64,000 nucleotides of DNA, from contig NZ_CP036246.2 in NCBI RefSeq assembly GCF_004299785.2, positions 1,302,001 to 1,366,000 on the forward strand. The letters are read 5' to 3'. The notes beneath the pieces were generated by a model. The model saw nothing but the letters and a program-made list of their open reading frames with translations, searched no databases and had not been told where the DNA came from. Of this stretch, positions 50,626-59,970 are shown one piece after another; the stretch's first letter is position 1, and the number at the start of each line of letters is the position of its first letter. A program made the position numbers and the translations under genes. The stretch is from Arcobacter porcinus (GTDB lineage: Bacteria; Campylobacterota; Campylobacteria; Campylobacterales; Arcobacteraceae).

Positions 50626-50661
50626 ATCTTCTTTTTAAGCTATATTTAATTTATAACTGCT

Positions 50662-50667
50662 TATAAT
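50662..50667 (+). promoter_or_regulatory. -10 box of the tRNA operon
   Basis: ACTGCTTATAAT with TATAAT at 50662-50667 lies 34 bases before the first tRNA gene, in the gap after the ATPase gene. Confidence 0.55.
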
Positions 50668-50675
50668 TCCAATCC

Positions 50676-50699
50676 TTTTTGATAAACATTTATCAAAAA
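50676..50699 (+). repeat. Perfect inverted repeat directly before the tRNA cluster
   Basis: TTTTTGATAAA (50676-50686) and TTTATCAAAAA (50689-50699) are perfect 11-base arms separated by CA, between the -10 box and the first tRNA base. It may be a processing hairpin for the tRNA precursor, an operator, or part of the ATPase gene terminator. Confidence 0.55.
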
Positions 50700-50700
50700 T

Positions 50701-50777
50701 GCGGGAGTAGCTCAGTTGGCTAGAGCTTCTGCCTTCCAAGCAGACTGTCGCGAGTTCGAGTCTCGTCTCCCGCTCCA
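50701..50777 (+). tRNA. tRNA-Gly (TCC)
   Basis: 77-base cloverleaf: acceptor GCGGGAG/CTCCCGC, anticodon stem TCTGC/GCAGA with loop CTTCCAA (anticodon TCC), T-arm with GTTCGAG and encoded CCA. Confidence 0.97.
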
Positions 50778-50804
50778 CTTTTAAAAGTGAAGTTATTATT
50801 TTAT

Positions 50805-50881
<77 letters not shown>

Positions 50882-50888
50882 ATTTTGT

Positions 50889-50965
50889 GTCAAGGTAGCT
50901 CAGCTGGTTAGAGCGCTGGTCTCATAAGCCGGAGGTCGAGGGTTCGAGTCCCTCTCTTGACACCA
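50889..50965 (+). tRNA. tRNA-Met (CAT), elongator or Ile2
   Basis: Acceptor GTCAAGG/TCTTGAC, anticodon CAT in CTCATAA, T-arm GTTCGAG, encoded CCA. It lacks initiator marks. Whether C34 is modified to lysidine (Ile) cannot be read from sequence. Confidence 0.88.
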
Positions 50966-50977
50966 CTTTTTTTGGAT

Positions 50978-51054
50978 GCTGGTGTAGCTCAGTTGGCTAG
51001 AGCAGCTGATTTGTAATCAGCAGGTCGGGGGTTCAACTCCCTTCACCAGCTCCA
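50978..51054 (+). tRNA. tRNA-Thr (TGT)
   Basis: Acceptor GCTGGTG/CACCAGC (with the T-stem junction), anticodon stem GCTGA/TCAGC and loop TTTGTAA giving TGT; encoded CCA. 77 bases. Confidence 0.95.
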
Positions 51055-51075
51055 CTTTTATTCACAACCTTTTAT

Positions 51076-51150
51076 TGGGGTATCGCCAAGCGGTAAGGCA
51101 ACGGTTTTTGGTACCGTCACTCGAAGGTTCGAATCCTTCTACCCCATCCA
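51076..51150 (+). tRNA. tRNA-Gln (TTG)
   Basis: Acceptor TGGGGTA/TACCCCA, anticodon stem ACGGT/ACCGT and loop TTTTGGT giving TTG; T-loop GTTCGAA and encoded CCA. 75 bases. Confidence 0.95.
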
Positions 51151-51236
51151 ACTTTTAATTTCTTAAATAATTATATATAATATAGAATAATTATCTTTAA
51201 TACTATTAGTGAAGTTTAAACTCCACAAAATCATTC

Positions 51237-51809
51237 TTACTTACTAAAAGACGAAGAAACTATTGATAGAAACTCATCTTTTGTTTTTTTATCACTTTTA
51301 AAAAGTCCTCTTAAAGATGAAGTAACAGTTGTCGAACAAATCTTTTGAACACCTCTCATCTCCATACACATATGTCTTGCATCAATAATAACTGCAACTC
51401 CCTTTGGATTAAGATACTCATTTAAAGCATCACAAATTTGCTCTGTCATTTGCTCTTGTATTTGTAATCTTCTTGCAAAAACATCAACAACTCTTGGGAT
51501 TTTACTAAGTCCAACAACTTTTCCATTTGGAATATAAGCAACATGTACTTTTCCAATTATTGGCAACATATGATGTTCACAAAAAGAGTAAAATTCAATA
51601 TCTTTTACAACAACCATCTCATCATTTGTTGAAGTAAAAAGTGCTTTTTGTATTATCTCTTTTGGGCACTCTTTATAGCCACTAAACATAAATTCATATG
51701 CTTTTCTAACTCTTTTTGGAGTATCAACTAAACCTTCTCTATTAATATCTTCATCAATATAATTTAAAATATTTTTTATAGAATCTTCAAACTCTTTCTC
51801 ATTTTTCAT
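51237..51809 (-). CDS. folE: GTP cyclohydrolase I
   Basis: I choose ATG 51809, preceded by AAAGGATATTATT; an upstream in-frame ATG at 51866 would overlap corA by 29 bases and lacks an RBS. The 190-residue enzyme has zinc and active-site residues in [22 protein letters not shown] (in part), [12 protein letters not shown] and [13 protein letters not shown]. It opens GTP to dihydroneopterin triphosphate for folate or queuosine precursors. It follows corA on the minus strand. Confidence 0.94.
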   Translation of the reverse strand: MKNEKEFEDSIKNILNYIDEDINREGLVDTPKRVRKAYEFMFSGYKECPKEIIQKALFTSTNDEMVVVKDIEFYSFCEHHMLPIIGKVHVAYIPNGKVVGLSKIPRVVDVFARRLQIQEQMTEQICDALNEYLNPKGVAVIIDARHMCMEMRGVQKICSTTVTSSLRGLFKSDKKTKDEFLSIVSSSFSK

Positions 51810-51837
51810 AATAATATCCTTTTGTTTTTTGTAAAAA

Positions 51838-52788
51838 CTATATCCAACCTTTTTTCTTAAATACAATAATCGGTGCTATTGATGCCAAAATCATAACAGC
51901 AAATGAGAACACATATCCATATTCCCAAGATAGTTCAGGCATTATTTCAAAGTTCATTCCATAAATACTTGCAACAAGTGTTGGTGGTAGAAAAATCACA
52001 TTTACAATTGTAAAAATCTTAATAACTTTATTTTGCTCAGCATTTAAAAGACCAACAAATATATTTTGTAGATAATCTAATCTTTCAAAATTGAAATTTG
52101 TATGTTCAATTAAAGATCTAATATCTTTTAGCATAATTCTTAAATCTTCTTTATCTTCATGAAAAAGTTGAGATTTTAATAAAGAGTTTAAAATTCTTTG
52201 TTTGTCCGTTAAGTTTTCTCTTATTTTCATATTTAAGTTTTCAAATGCTGACATTTGTTCTAAAATATCCTCATTATCAACTTCTTCAGCAAAAGCTTTT
52301 TTCCTTACATTTCCTATATCTTTACTAATCTCTTCAACAATATCAGCATCAGCATCAATTCTTATATCTATAATTTGAGAAAAAATAGAGTAACCATTTC
52401 TGTACTCTCTAGGACTTGCTAAAAGTTTTTTAATAGATGCATTGAAACTTGCAAGTTTCTTATATCTTACACTAATTAATAAATCTGCTTGAAGTATAAA
52501 AGAAACAGTTTCATTTACTGGTTCTTTATGGTCATTAATTAAGAAATAACTATTTATCTCTATTCTATCTTTCTCTTCCCAATATCTTGAACTTAACTCT
52601 ATCTCTTCGCTCTCTTGTTTTGTTGGAAACTCTATATTAAAATATTTTTCTATACTTTTTACTTCTTGAATTGTTGGTAAAAACATATCTATCCAGATTA
52701 CATTTTTTCTATTTTCAGAATCTTCTAAAAAATCTATCCCTTCAACAACAGTTAATCTATTCTCTTTTCTAACATAACAATTAATCAT
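51838..52788 (-). CDS. corA: CorA-type magnesium/divalent cation channel
   Basis: The 316-residue protein has a large cytosolic alpha/beta domain, a long stalk helix (about 190-250) and two C-terminal membrane helices with the pore motif YGMNF (GMN at 277-279) between them and the basic tail KKKGWI. CorA pentamers admit Mg2+, Co2+ or Ni2+. It lies 11 bases after the GspF-like gene stop on the complementary side, so it may be read through from the DNA-uptake operon. Confidence 0.93.
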   Translation of the reverse strand: MINCYVRKENRLTVVEGIDFLEDSENRKNVIWIDMFLPTIQEVKSIEKYFNIEFPTKQESEEIELSSRYWEEKDRIEINSYFLINDHKEPVNETVSFILQADLLISVRYKKLASFNASIKKLLASPREYRNGYSIFSQIIDIRIDADADIVEEISKDIGNVRKKAFAEEVDNEDILEQMSAFENLNMKIRENLTDKQRILNSLLKSQLFHEDKEDLRIMLKDIRSLIEHTNFNFERLDYLQNIFVGLLNAEQNKVIKIFTIVNVIFLPPTLVASIYGMNFEIMPELSWEYGYVFSFAVMILASIAPIIVFKKKGWI

Positions 52789-52799
52789 TAAATCCCTTT

Positions 52800-53987
52800 C
52801 TATTTAATCAAATTTCCCATCTGCCAAATAGGAGTAAAAATAGCAAGTACTAAAAATAGAATCATACTTGATATTATTATCAAAAAAAATGGTGATATAA
52901 AAGAGATCATAAGATTTACACTATTATCAAATCTACTTTTATATATTTTTTTTATTTCAGAAACAACAACTTCCAAATTATTTGAAACTTCTCCAGTATT
53001 TAAAAGATTTAAGATAATATCATCAAAAATCTCTGACTTTGAAAAAGCAAAACTGATACTTTTTCCATTTGTAAGTAACTTATCAATTAGTTCAATTCTA
53101 TCCAATAAATATTTATTTTTTAATAAAAGCTTACTATCAAGAAATGATTTGTGAAACTCATATTTTGACTTTTGCATAATATCTATAAGCAAAAAAAGTT
53201 TATAAAATTCTAGATTTTTTAATATTTTACTAAATATAAATAGATATTTAAAACTTATAATATCTATAAATAATTGAAACTTACTATTAATCTTATAAAT
53301 AGATATAAATAAAAATATCATGGCAAGAATTAAAAATGAAATTAAGAAAAAATAATCCAAGAAAAAAATTTCAAAATTTAGTAATATTTTTGTACTTGTA
53401 GGTAGATTTTCCATCTGATTATGAAAAATTGATTTAAAACTTGGAACTACAAAAGAGAATATTATAAAAATAGATACAAAAAATGTAAAAAGAAGAAAGA
53501 AGGGATAGTACAAAACTTTTTTAAAAGATTTTTTTATCTCTTCTTGCTCTTTTAAAAGAAGATATATAGCTTTTACATTACTAGTTAGATTTGAATTTAT
53601 TTGTGAATTTTCTAAGAAGTCTTTTATAAAACTATCAATTTTATAATCTTTTAATGCCAAATTTATTGAGCTTGAATTTGAAAAAGCATAGTTTATACTA
53701 TCCAAAAACTCTATAACCGCCCTACTCTTTTTTGATTTCTTAATAAGAAAAATTGCATCACTTATATTTATATTTGATTCAAGCATTATATTTAATTCAT
53801 AAAAAAGTAGATATAAATCCTTTTTTGAAATTCTTCGTTTTATTTTAAATATTTCTGTAAAATCAGATTTAATCTCATTTATTGATAGAATATCAAAGCT
53901 ATTTTTATAAAAATCAATCTCACTTTCATCTATTCTTTTATTTTTTATCTCTTGCTTATCTTGATAAATTATTTTATATCTCTTCAT
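52800..53987 (-). CDS. ctsF: GspF/PilC-like inner-membrane protein (CtsF)
   Basis: Start set at ATG 53987 (14-base overlap with ctsE); an in-frame ATG at 54038 would overlap by 65. The roughly 395-residue protein has the two-fold GspF layout: cytosolic helical domain, membrane helix (about 155-180), second helix (about 205-230), second domain and a C-terminal helix with FFLIIISSMILFLVLAIFTPIW (in part). GspF anchors the ATPase in type II secretion and type IV pilus machines. By order after ctsE it is CtsF, needed for DNA uptake in Campylobacter. Confidence 0.82.
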   Translation of the reverse strand: MKRYKIIYQDKQEIKNKRIDESEIDFYKNSFDILSINEIKSDFTEIFKIKRRISKKDLYLLFYELNIMLESNINISDAIFLIKKSKKSRAVIEFLDSINYAFSNSSSINLALKDYKIDSFIKDFLENSQINSNLTSNVKAIYLLLKEQEEIKKSFKKVLYYPFFLLFTFFVSIFIIFSFVVPSFKSIFHNQMENLPTSTKILLNFEIFFLDYFFLISFLILAMIFLFISIYKINSKFQLFIDIISFKYLFIFSKILKNLEFYKLFLLIDIMQKSKYEFHKSFLDSKLLLKNKYLLDRIELIDKLLTNGKSISFAFSKSEIFDDIILNLLNTGEVSNNLEVVVSEIKKIYKSRFDNSVNLMISFISPFFLIIISSMILFLVLAIFTPIWQMGNLIK

Positions 53988-55344
53988 TTTTACTAACCAC
54001 TCTTTCAAGCTCTTCAAATGATGTTTGACTATTTTCAATCTTTTCTAAACCATCATCATACATAGTTTTAAACTCTATCTCTTTTAGATATTTCATAAAC
54101 TTTTTTTTACTAGATTTTTTATAAATTAAAGAGGATATTTTTTCATCTACAAGCAAAACCTCTGATATACAAACTCTTTCATAATATTTTGTGAAATTAC
54201 ATTTTACACAGCCTTTAGCTTCACAATATTTACAATAAGATAAAACAAGTCTTTGTGCAAGAGAAGCTTTTAATGATGTTGAGATAAGATATGAATCTGC
54301 TTTTAAATCTATAAGCCTTGTAATCGTTTCTAAAGCACTATTACTATGAACTGTTGCTAAAACCAAATGCCCAGTTAAAGAAGCTTGTAAAGCAACATCT
54401 AAAGAGAATTTATCTCTAATTTCACCAATGAATATAATATCTGGATCTTGTCTTAATATATTTTTCAAAACAAGTTCAAAACTCAAACCTATTTTATTGT
54501 TTATAGATATTTGATTTATTGAAGATATTTTATATTCAACAGGATCTTCAACTGTAATTATTTTTTTATTTTCACTTTTTAACTCTTGCAAAATTGAGTA
54601 TAAAGTTGTAGTTTTTCCACTTCCTGTTGGTCCACTAATTAGTATTAATCCTGAATTTAATTTTAGAATATCTCTTAATTTTAACAAAACACCTTTACTA
54701 AATCCCAAATCATTTAATGATTTATCAATATTTTTATTATCTAGAACTCTTAAAACAATTGATTCAGCTTCAATTGTTGGCATTGAAGAGAATCTAAAAT
54801 CATACTTCTTTGAAGATATCTCTCTTGAAAATCTTCCATCTAATGGAATTCGTGACTGTGTCATATCAAGATTACAAATAAGTTTTATATATGATGAAAT
54901 AACTTTGAAAAAACTATTACAAAAACTAAAAAATATTTGCAATCTTCCATCAACTCTAAACTTAAATAAAGTAAGATCTTCAAACTTTTCAATATGAATA
55001 TCACTAGCTCTTTGTAAAACACTAAAAACTATCAATTTATCTAAAAAATTTGCTGTACTTCTACTATCATTATTTATTAGATTTGAACTAGTTGCAAAAT
55101 TAAAAAGCTCAACTCTTGTTTCAATATTTACTAAAATAAATTCAATCTCATTTTTACAAAACTCTACAAAATTTATATGTTTTATAAAACTATCTTTTAC
55201 TTCTTCTTGATTAAAACCTTCATAAACTGCAAGTTTTATAGTAACACTATCTTCAATAATAGGCACTATTTTATGTTTTAAGAAGACTTCTAAACCATAT
55301 TTACTAAACAAAGAGTAATCTATTTTAATCTTTAAGATATTCAT
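53974..55344 (-). CDS. ctsE: GspE/PilB-like assembly ATPase (CtsE)
   Basis: A 456-residue secretion ATPase: Walker A GPTGSGKTTT near 235-244, Asp box, Walker B IIFIGEIRD, His box GHLVLATVHSN and a tetracysteine zinc element CKYCEAKGCVKC near 370. The N-terminal GspE domain is short. It powers a type II secretion or pilus-like fibre; in Campylobacter the CtsE homologue drives natural transformation. It overlaps the genes on both sides (20 bases with the GspM-like gene). Confidence 0.87.
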   Translation of the reverse strand: MNILKIKIDYSLFSKYGLEVFLKHKIVPIIEDSVTIKLAVYEGFNQEEVKDSFIKHINFVEFCKNEIEFILVNIETRVELFNFATSSNLINNDSRSTANFLDKLIVFSVLQRASDIHIEKFEDLTLFKFRVDGRLQIFFSFCNSFFKVISSYIKLICNLDMTQSRIPLDGRFSREISSKKYDFRFSSMPTIEAESIVLRVLDNKNIDKSLNDLGFSKGVLLKLRDILKLNSGLILISGPTGSGKTTTLYSILQELKSENKKIITVEDPVEYKISSINQISINNKIGLSFELVLKNILRQDPDIIFIGEIRDKFSLDVALQASLTGHLVLATVHSNSALETITRLIDLKADSYLISTSLKASLAQRLVLSYCKYCEAKGCVKCNFTKYYERVCISEVLLVDEKISSLIYKKSSKKKFMKYLKEIEFKTMYDDGLEKIENSQTSFEELERVVSKNEEI

Positions 55345-56008
55345 TTTTATGTACCTTTAGTTCTATTTTATTATCTCTATCTTCAAGCCATACAATATTT
55401 TTATCTATAATATTTACTCTAAAATTATAAAAATTATCTCTATTTTTAATCCACATATCATCAATAAAAACAAAATCTCCAACTATTGCAAAAAGAGTTG
55501 GAGATTTTCCAATAGATTCTTTACTTTTATTAATTTTTTCTATTTTTTCTTCTTTTAAAACAATCCTATCTTTATGGTTTTTTATATAATATTTTGATAA
55601 ATCAATATTAAAATCAATAAAATATTCATTTCCTTTATTACTTAAAGTAAAAATATTTATTTTTGAGAAATCATTAAATCTTTCAATATCTTCTAAAAAA
55701 CTTATTAATTTATAGCTTGAACTTTTTGCAATAACTCTAATTTCATCTTTAAAATTCTCAATCTTTTGAATAAACACCTCATCTTTTAAAGCTATTTGCT
55801 CTATCTGTTTTGATATTTTTATTAATTCTTCACTATTTTTTTTATTTATTAATTTATAAAGTTCAATAGTCTCATCTTCCTTTGCTTCTTTAATAAAATT
55901 TTCATAAGCTATTATTAGAAAAATAGTTATCAAAAGTGGAAGTAAAAACAACTCTATTTTTGTTTTTCTTTTACTATTTATATAGTTATTATTTAAAGAG
56001 TTCAACAT
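55325..56008 (-). CDS. GspM/PilO-like single-pass membrane protein of the DNA-uptake operon
   Basis: A 227-residue protein: cytosolic start (1-17), one membrane helix (about 20-37), a coiled coil (about 45-100), then a small periplasmic alpha/beta domain with YFIDFNIDLSKYYIKNH and a final beta-rich part (SPTLFAIVGDFVFIDDMWI) like PilP/GspC-type segments. It lies between a GspL-like gene and ctsE, overlapping both, where Campylobacter has ctsX. Sequence identity to named proteins is too faint for more than a structural call. Confidence 0.62.
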   Translation of the reverse strand: MLNSLNNNYINSKRKTKIELFLLPLLITIFLIIAYENFIKEAKEDETIELYKLINKKNSEELIKISKQIEQIALKDEVFIQKIENFKDEIRVIAKSSSYKLISFLEDIERFNDFSKINIFTLSNKGNEYFIDFNIDLSKYYIKNHKDRIVLKEEKIEKINKSKESIGKSPTLFAIVGDFVFIDDMWIKNRDNFYNFRVNIIDKNIVWLEDRDNKIELKVHKNEYLKD

Positions 56009-56870
56009 CTATTGTAAGCCTAAAAGTTTCTCTATCGCTTATAAAATCGATAGAACTTTGTTCTATTTTATTAAAATTATTTAAAAATTTATTGAAGTTT
56101 TCTTTACTCTTTGATTCTAAAATCATCTTCATCTGATCATATTTAAAATCTAAAATAACAATATTTAAATCATTATTCTCAATATTTTCAATTATTTTAT
56201 TTAATTCATTTGTAAAACTTCTAAATTCTAACTCTTTTGATATAATTTTTGCATCTAAGTTTTTTGTACTATTTTTCATATCTATCTCATTTTTAAAATA
56301 GATTGTTATAAAAACAACTACTAAAAAAACATATACAATATATAGAATAAAGCTATAATCTTTTGATAAATTGATATTTTTTAAACTATTTTTATCTTTT
56401 TTATGATTTTTATATTTACTTTCATAGCTATTTTTTAAAATCTCAAGTTCATCTTTACTTAGCTCTTTTATAGAAGAGAATTCAATATTAAATTTCTTTT
56501 TCAAAAATGATAAAAGATCACTCTTATTTACATTTTTATTTAATTTATTAAAATAGAAGAACTCTTTATTCTTAAAAATCACAAAAAAATCATCATATAT
56601 AAATAAAGAGTAATCTAAAAAGTCAAACTCTTTAAACTCTTTTAGAATAGCTTCATATTCAAAATGTTTAAATTTTTTATCTAGTATAAAAATTTGATAC
56701 TCTTTTGTAATTTCAAGATAATTTATATATATTTTTTGATTTTTTTCTAAAGTAATATTATTTAGATTTAAATTTGTAGAGATAAATTCTTTTAAGAATT
56801 TATCATTTATTTTATCTTTGACTTCTAGTTCAATGATTAGGATATCATTTATTAATGCGAAAAAAGACAT
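55989..56870 (-). CDS. GspL/PilM-N-like bitopic protein of the DNA-uptake operon
   Basis: A 293-residue protein: a cytosolic alpha/beta domain (1-170) that may be a minimal actin-like PilM/GspL domain (SFFALINDILIIELEV at the first strands), a membrane helix (about 174-194), a coiled coil (200-240) and a periplasmic ferredoxin-like segment (LNIVILDFKYDQMKMILES). This matches the GspL layout. It is the first gene of the operon (GspL-like, GspM-like, ctsE, ctsF) and overlaps the next gene by 20 bases. Confidence 0.6.
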   Translation of the reverse strand: MSFFALINDILIIELEVKDKINDKFLKEFISTNLNLNNITLEKNQKIYINYLEITKEYQIFILDKKFKHFEYEAILKEFKEFDFLDYSLFIYDDFFVIFKNKEFFYFNKLNKNVNKSDLLSFLKKKFNIEFSSIKELSKDELEILKNSYESKYKNHKKDKNSLKNINLSKDYSFILYIVYVFLVVVFITIYFKNEIDMKNSTKNLDAKIISKELEFRSFTNELNKIIENIENNDLNIVILDFKYDQMKMILESKSKENFNKFLNNFNKIEQSSIDFISDRETFRLTIDVELFK

Positions 56871-56942
56871 TTTTATTCCCCTTTATAAAAACTCTTTTAA
56901 GCTTAAATAGTAAAAATACCTTTAAAGAAATTAAATATTATT

Positions 56943-57827
56943 TTAACTATTTATCTCATAGCCCATAGATTTCAATGCATCTTTATTTTTAGTCCAGTTT
57001 TTCTTTACACTTACATATAGTTCTAAAAAGCACTTTTTACCACTTAATTTCTCTATTTTTAATCTTGCTGCTTTTCCAATTCTTTTAATTGCTGTTGCAT
57101 TTTGTCCAATTATCATACCTTTTTGGCTATCTTTTTGAACAACAATCTTTGCATTTATAACATCAACATTCTCTTTTTCTTCTATTTTATTTACAACAAC
57201 ATCAGTTTCATATGGAATTTCATCACTAATATTTTCAAAAATAGCTTCTCTTATAAACTCTTTATATATATCTCTTAAATGTTCATCTGTCATTATTTCA
57301 GGATCATATAAATAAGGATGTTCTGGAAGATATTTTACAACTACATCTAAAATATCACTCTTTTTTGTAGCTTTTTTAATAGAAATTGGAATTAAAGCTT
57401 CATAATTATCACTATATTTTTCATACTCTTTTAATTTCACAATTAATTCATCATTATTTATAAAATCTATTTTTGTAAGAAGTAAGATATGTTTTACACC
57501 TTTTTTATTCTTTTCAAGGAAATCTTCATAATATTTCAAACTATCAGTTACAGGAGCTAAAAAGAGTATTAAATCACAATCTCCCATAGCTTTTAGTGCT
57601 TCTTCTAGCATAAATTGATTTAGAAGTTTTTCAGTTTCGTGAAGTCCTGGAGTATCTACAAATATTATTTGATCATCTTCATGCATAACTATAATATTTG
57701 ATCTCTTTCTTGTAGCATTTGCTTTGTGTGAAACCATAGCTATTTTTTCACCTACAAGCCAATTTAAAAGAGAACTTTTTCCAGCATTTGGTCTTCCAAT
57801 TACTGAAACATATCCGCATTTTGTCAT
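56943..57827 (-). CDS. era: GTPase Era
   Basis: The 294-residue protein has the G domain (G1 GRPNAGKSS at 11-19, G3 DTPGLHE, G4 LTKIDF) and a C-terminal KH domain (GMIIGQNATAIKRIGKAARL near 246). Era binds 16S rRNA during 30S assembly. It lies 72 bases before the DNA-uptake operon and 52 after comM, all on the minus strand. Confidence 0.95.
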   Translation of the reverse strand: MTKCGYVSVIGRPNAGKSSLLNWLVGEKIAMVSHKANATRKRSNIIVMHEDDQIIFVDTPGLHETEKLLNQFMLEEALKAMGDCDLILFLAPVTDSLKYYEDFLEKNKKGVKHILLLTKIDFINNDELIVKLKEYEKYSDNYEALIPISIKKATKKSDILDVVVKYLPEHPYLYDPEIMTDEHLRDIYKEFIREAIFENISDEIPYETDVVVNKIEEKENVDVINAKIVVQKDSQKGMIIGQNATAIKRIGKAARLKIEKLSGKKCFLELYVSVKKNWTKNKDALKSMGYEINS

Positions 57828-57879
57828 ATATTTACCTTTTATTTTTTAATTAATCTTAAATTATACTCAAATTTTCTTT

Positions 57880-59391
57880 TTATCTTCTTCTAAAATTTAA
57901 ACTCCTTAATAAATCACTTTTTGTAATTAATTCATTATCATTTATATCAGCTATTGTTCTTGCTACTTTTAAAACTTTATTTATACTTCTAAATGATAAA
58001 GAGTAGTTAATTCTTGCTTTTTCAAGAATATCTTTACTTTCATTATCTAGCAAACAATATTTTTTGATATCTTCATCACTTAATTTACCATTTAAATCTT
58101 TTTGTCCTCTTTGTTTTTGTATTTTAAATACTTTAATTACAGTTTGATGCAACTCTTTAGAACTTACAATATTTTTGTTATCTTTAAAGCTATCATTCAT
58201 AGTTACATATAAATCTATCCTATCTAAAAATGGTTCACTCAATCTATTTTTATATCTTTGTATTTCAAAATCATTACATCTGCACTCTTTTACACTTGAA
58301 AGTTTATTTCCACAAGGACAAGGATTTAATGCTGCTACAAAAGTAAATTTTGTTTCATAAACTATTTTACTATTTACTCTTGATATTAATATTTTATTAT
58401 CTTCTAAAGGTTCTCTTAATGCTTCTAAAATAGTGTTTGGAAAATGTGGAAGTTCATCAAAAAATAGTATTCCATTATTTGCTAAAGCTACTTCTCCCAT
58501 TTTTGCATTTGAACTTCCTCCACCAAAAATTGAAGATTTTGTTGAGCTATGATGAGGATTTCGAAAAGCTCTTATTGGAGAAAAATCAACCTCTTTAAAA
58601 TCCAATGCTTGTAGTTTCGCTTTTTCAAGTATCTCTTCTTGATTCATTGGAGTTAAAATATATTGCAACCTTTTTGCAATCATAGATTTTCCACAACCAG
58701 GACTCCCTTCCATTATAAGATTGTGGTTTCCAGTTGCACATATTAAAGCTGCATATTTAGCCATATCTTGTCCTAAAACATCAGAAAAATCATCTTTATA
58801 TATCTCTTCATAAAAGTATTTTTTGTTTTCTAGTTCAAAAACTTTATACTCAAATATTTTACTATTAAATATAAATTGCTCTTTTATATCACTTTTTATA
58901 AATTCTATTGCTTTATTTAAATTATCTGCTACATATATCTTTATATCTGGTATATTTGCTAATTTTTCTGCACTCTCTTTACAAACTAGGACTTTATTTA
59001 ATAATCCTTTTTTTGCTAAAGATAAAACAATTGGGAAAATATGGCTTGTATCTTTTATAGTTCCATCCAAAGCCAACTCTCCAAAAAAGAAAATATCATC
59101 AAAATCAATTTTATTTTCACTAAAGAATACAATCTGCAAAGCAATTGCTAAATCAAAATGCGTACCTTTTTTGTTTAATTCACTAGGAGAGAGATTTATT
59201 GTTATTTTTAATGGAGGAAACTTAAAATCATTTAATAATAGTGCTGATTTTACTCTGTCTTTTGACTCATTTATGCTTGTACTAACCATTCCAACAATTG
59301 TAAAGCTAGGCATTCCTTTTGTAAAACTAGCTTCAACATCAATAACTGTGGCTTCTATTGTATCAAGTGCTGCTGATTTTATGATTTTCAT
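57880..59391 (-). CDS. comM: YifB/ComM-family Mg-chelatase-like ATPase
   Basis: A 503-residue protein: N-terminal LonC-like domain (1-170, FTIVGMVSTSINESKDRVKSAL in part), AAA+ core with Walker A GSPGCGKSMIAKR near 235, IRAFRNPHHSS, Walker B ILFFDELPHF, zinc-type NPCPCG motif, and C-terminal helical domain. ComM is a hexameric helicase aiding branch migration during natural transformation. Its closeness to the cts uptake genes agrees with that role. Confidence 0.9.
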   Translation of the reverse strand: MKIIKSAALDTIEATVIDVEASFTKGMPSFTIVGMVSTSINESKDRVKSALLLNDFKFPPLKITINLSPSELNKKGTHFDLAIALQIVFFSENKIDFDDIFFFGELALDGTIKDTSHIFPIVLSLAKKGLLNKVLVCKESAEKLANIPDIKIYVADNLNKAIEFIKSDIKEQFIFNSKIFEYKVFELENKKYFYEEIYKDDFSDVLGQDMAKYAALICATGNHNLIMEGSPGCGKSMIAKRLQYILTPMNQEEILEKAKLQALDFKEVDFSPIRAFRNPHHSSTKSSIFGGGSSNAKMGEVALANNGILFFDELPHFPNTILEALREPLEDNKILISRVNSKIVYETKFTFVAALNPCPCGNKLSSVKECRCNDFEIQRYKNRLSEPFLDRIDLYVTMNDSFKDNKNIVSSKELHQTVIKVFKIQKQRGQKDLNGKLSDEDIKKYCLLDNESKDILEKARINYSLSFRSINKVLKVARTIADINDNELITKSDLLRSLNFRRR

Positions 59392-59568
59392 TTTTTGTTC
59401 TTTGTGCTTTTTCTTATTCTACTCAATTTAAAAATTATTTGCAAAGAAATAGTTATTTTTTATTTATATATTTAAATTATATTAAAAGAAGTAACAAGTA
59501 AATAAAGATACTATATCAAAAGCAAATTTTTATTTGTTTATTAATATTTATAAAGATTGGAATTTTAT

Positions 59569-59943
59569 ATGAAAAACAACTTAGAAACCTGTCCTCAATG
59601 TGAACATTTAATATTAGATAGAATGGGAACAATTTGTCCAAATTGCGGATATACAAAAGGATATTTTAATGGAGAGAAAAGAAGAAAAGCTTATGCAAAA
59701 CTTTTTGCACTAAATGTTTTTGCACCATTTATCTCTATTTTTACAATAATCTTTACTCAGATTTCTATTTATAGTTTTTTTATTGGTATTTTATTATCAG
59801 TTTATATCTCTTTCAAATCATTTCCACTTAGGTTTTCTAATGTTTTTTCAAATAGTTTTGAGAAGTTTTTCTTTTTATCTCTTTGGAGTTTTGTAAATAT
59901 ATTTTTGCTAGTTTTAATTATAAATATTATTTCTAAGTTTTAA
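59569..59943 (+). CDS. Small zinc-ribbon membrane protein
   Basis: Start set at ATG 59569, seven bases after GGA. The 124-residue protein begins with a four-cysteine zinc ribbon (CPQC near 7-10, CPNC near 24-27) and has three hydrophobic helices (about 52-70, 73-90, 103-122). I do not know its function; zinc-ribbon membrane proteins often assist membrane assembly or sensing. The only plus-strand gene between 51 and 64 kb. Confidence 0.65.
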   Translation: MKNNLETCPQCEHLILDRMGTICPNCGYTKGYFNGEKRRKAYAKLFALNVFAPFISIFTIIFTQISIYSFFIGILLSVYISFKSFPLRFSNVFSNSFEKFFFLSLWSFVNIFLLVLIINIISKF

Positions 59944-59970
59944 AGCTAAAAGATTATCTTTTAGCTTTTT
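59942..59970. terminator. Bidirectional terminator between the zinc-ribbon gene and def
   Basis: AAAGCTAAAA and TTTTAGCTTT pair around GATTATC, followed by TTGTTTT. It overlaps the stop codons of both convergent genes. Confidence 0.75.

Noticed and set aside
58823-59431. Open frame of about 200 codons on the plus strand
   Set aside because: It is fully antisense to comM, whose motifs are intact; composition is the mirror of an AT-rich gene.
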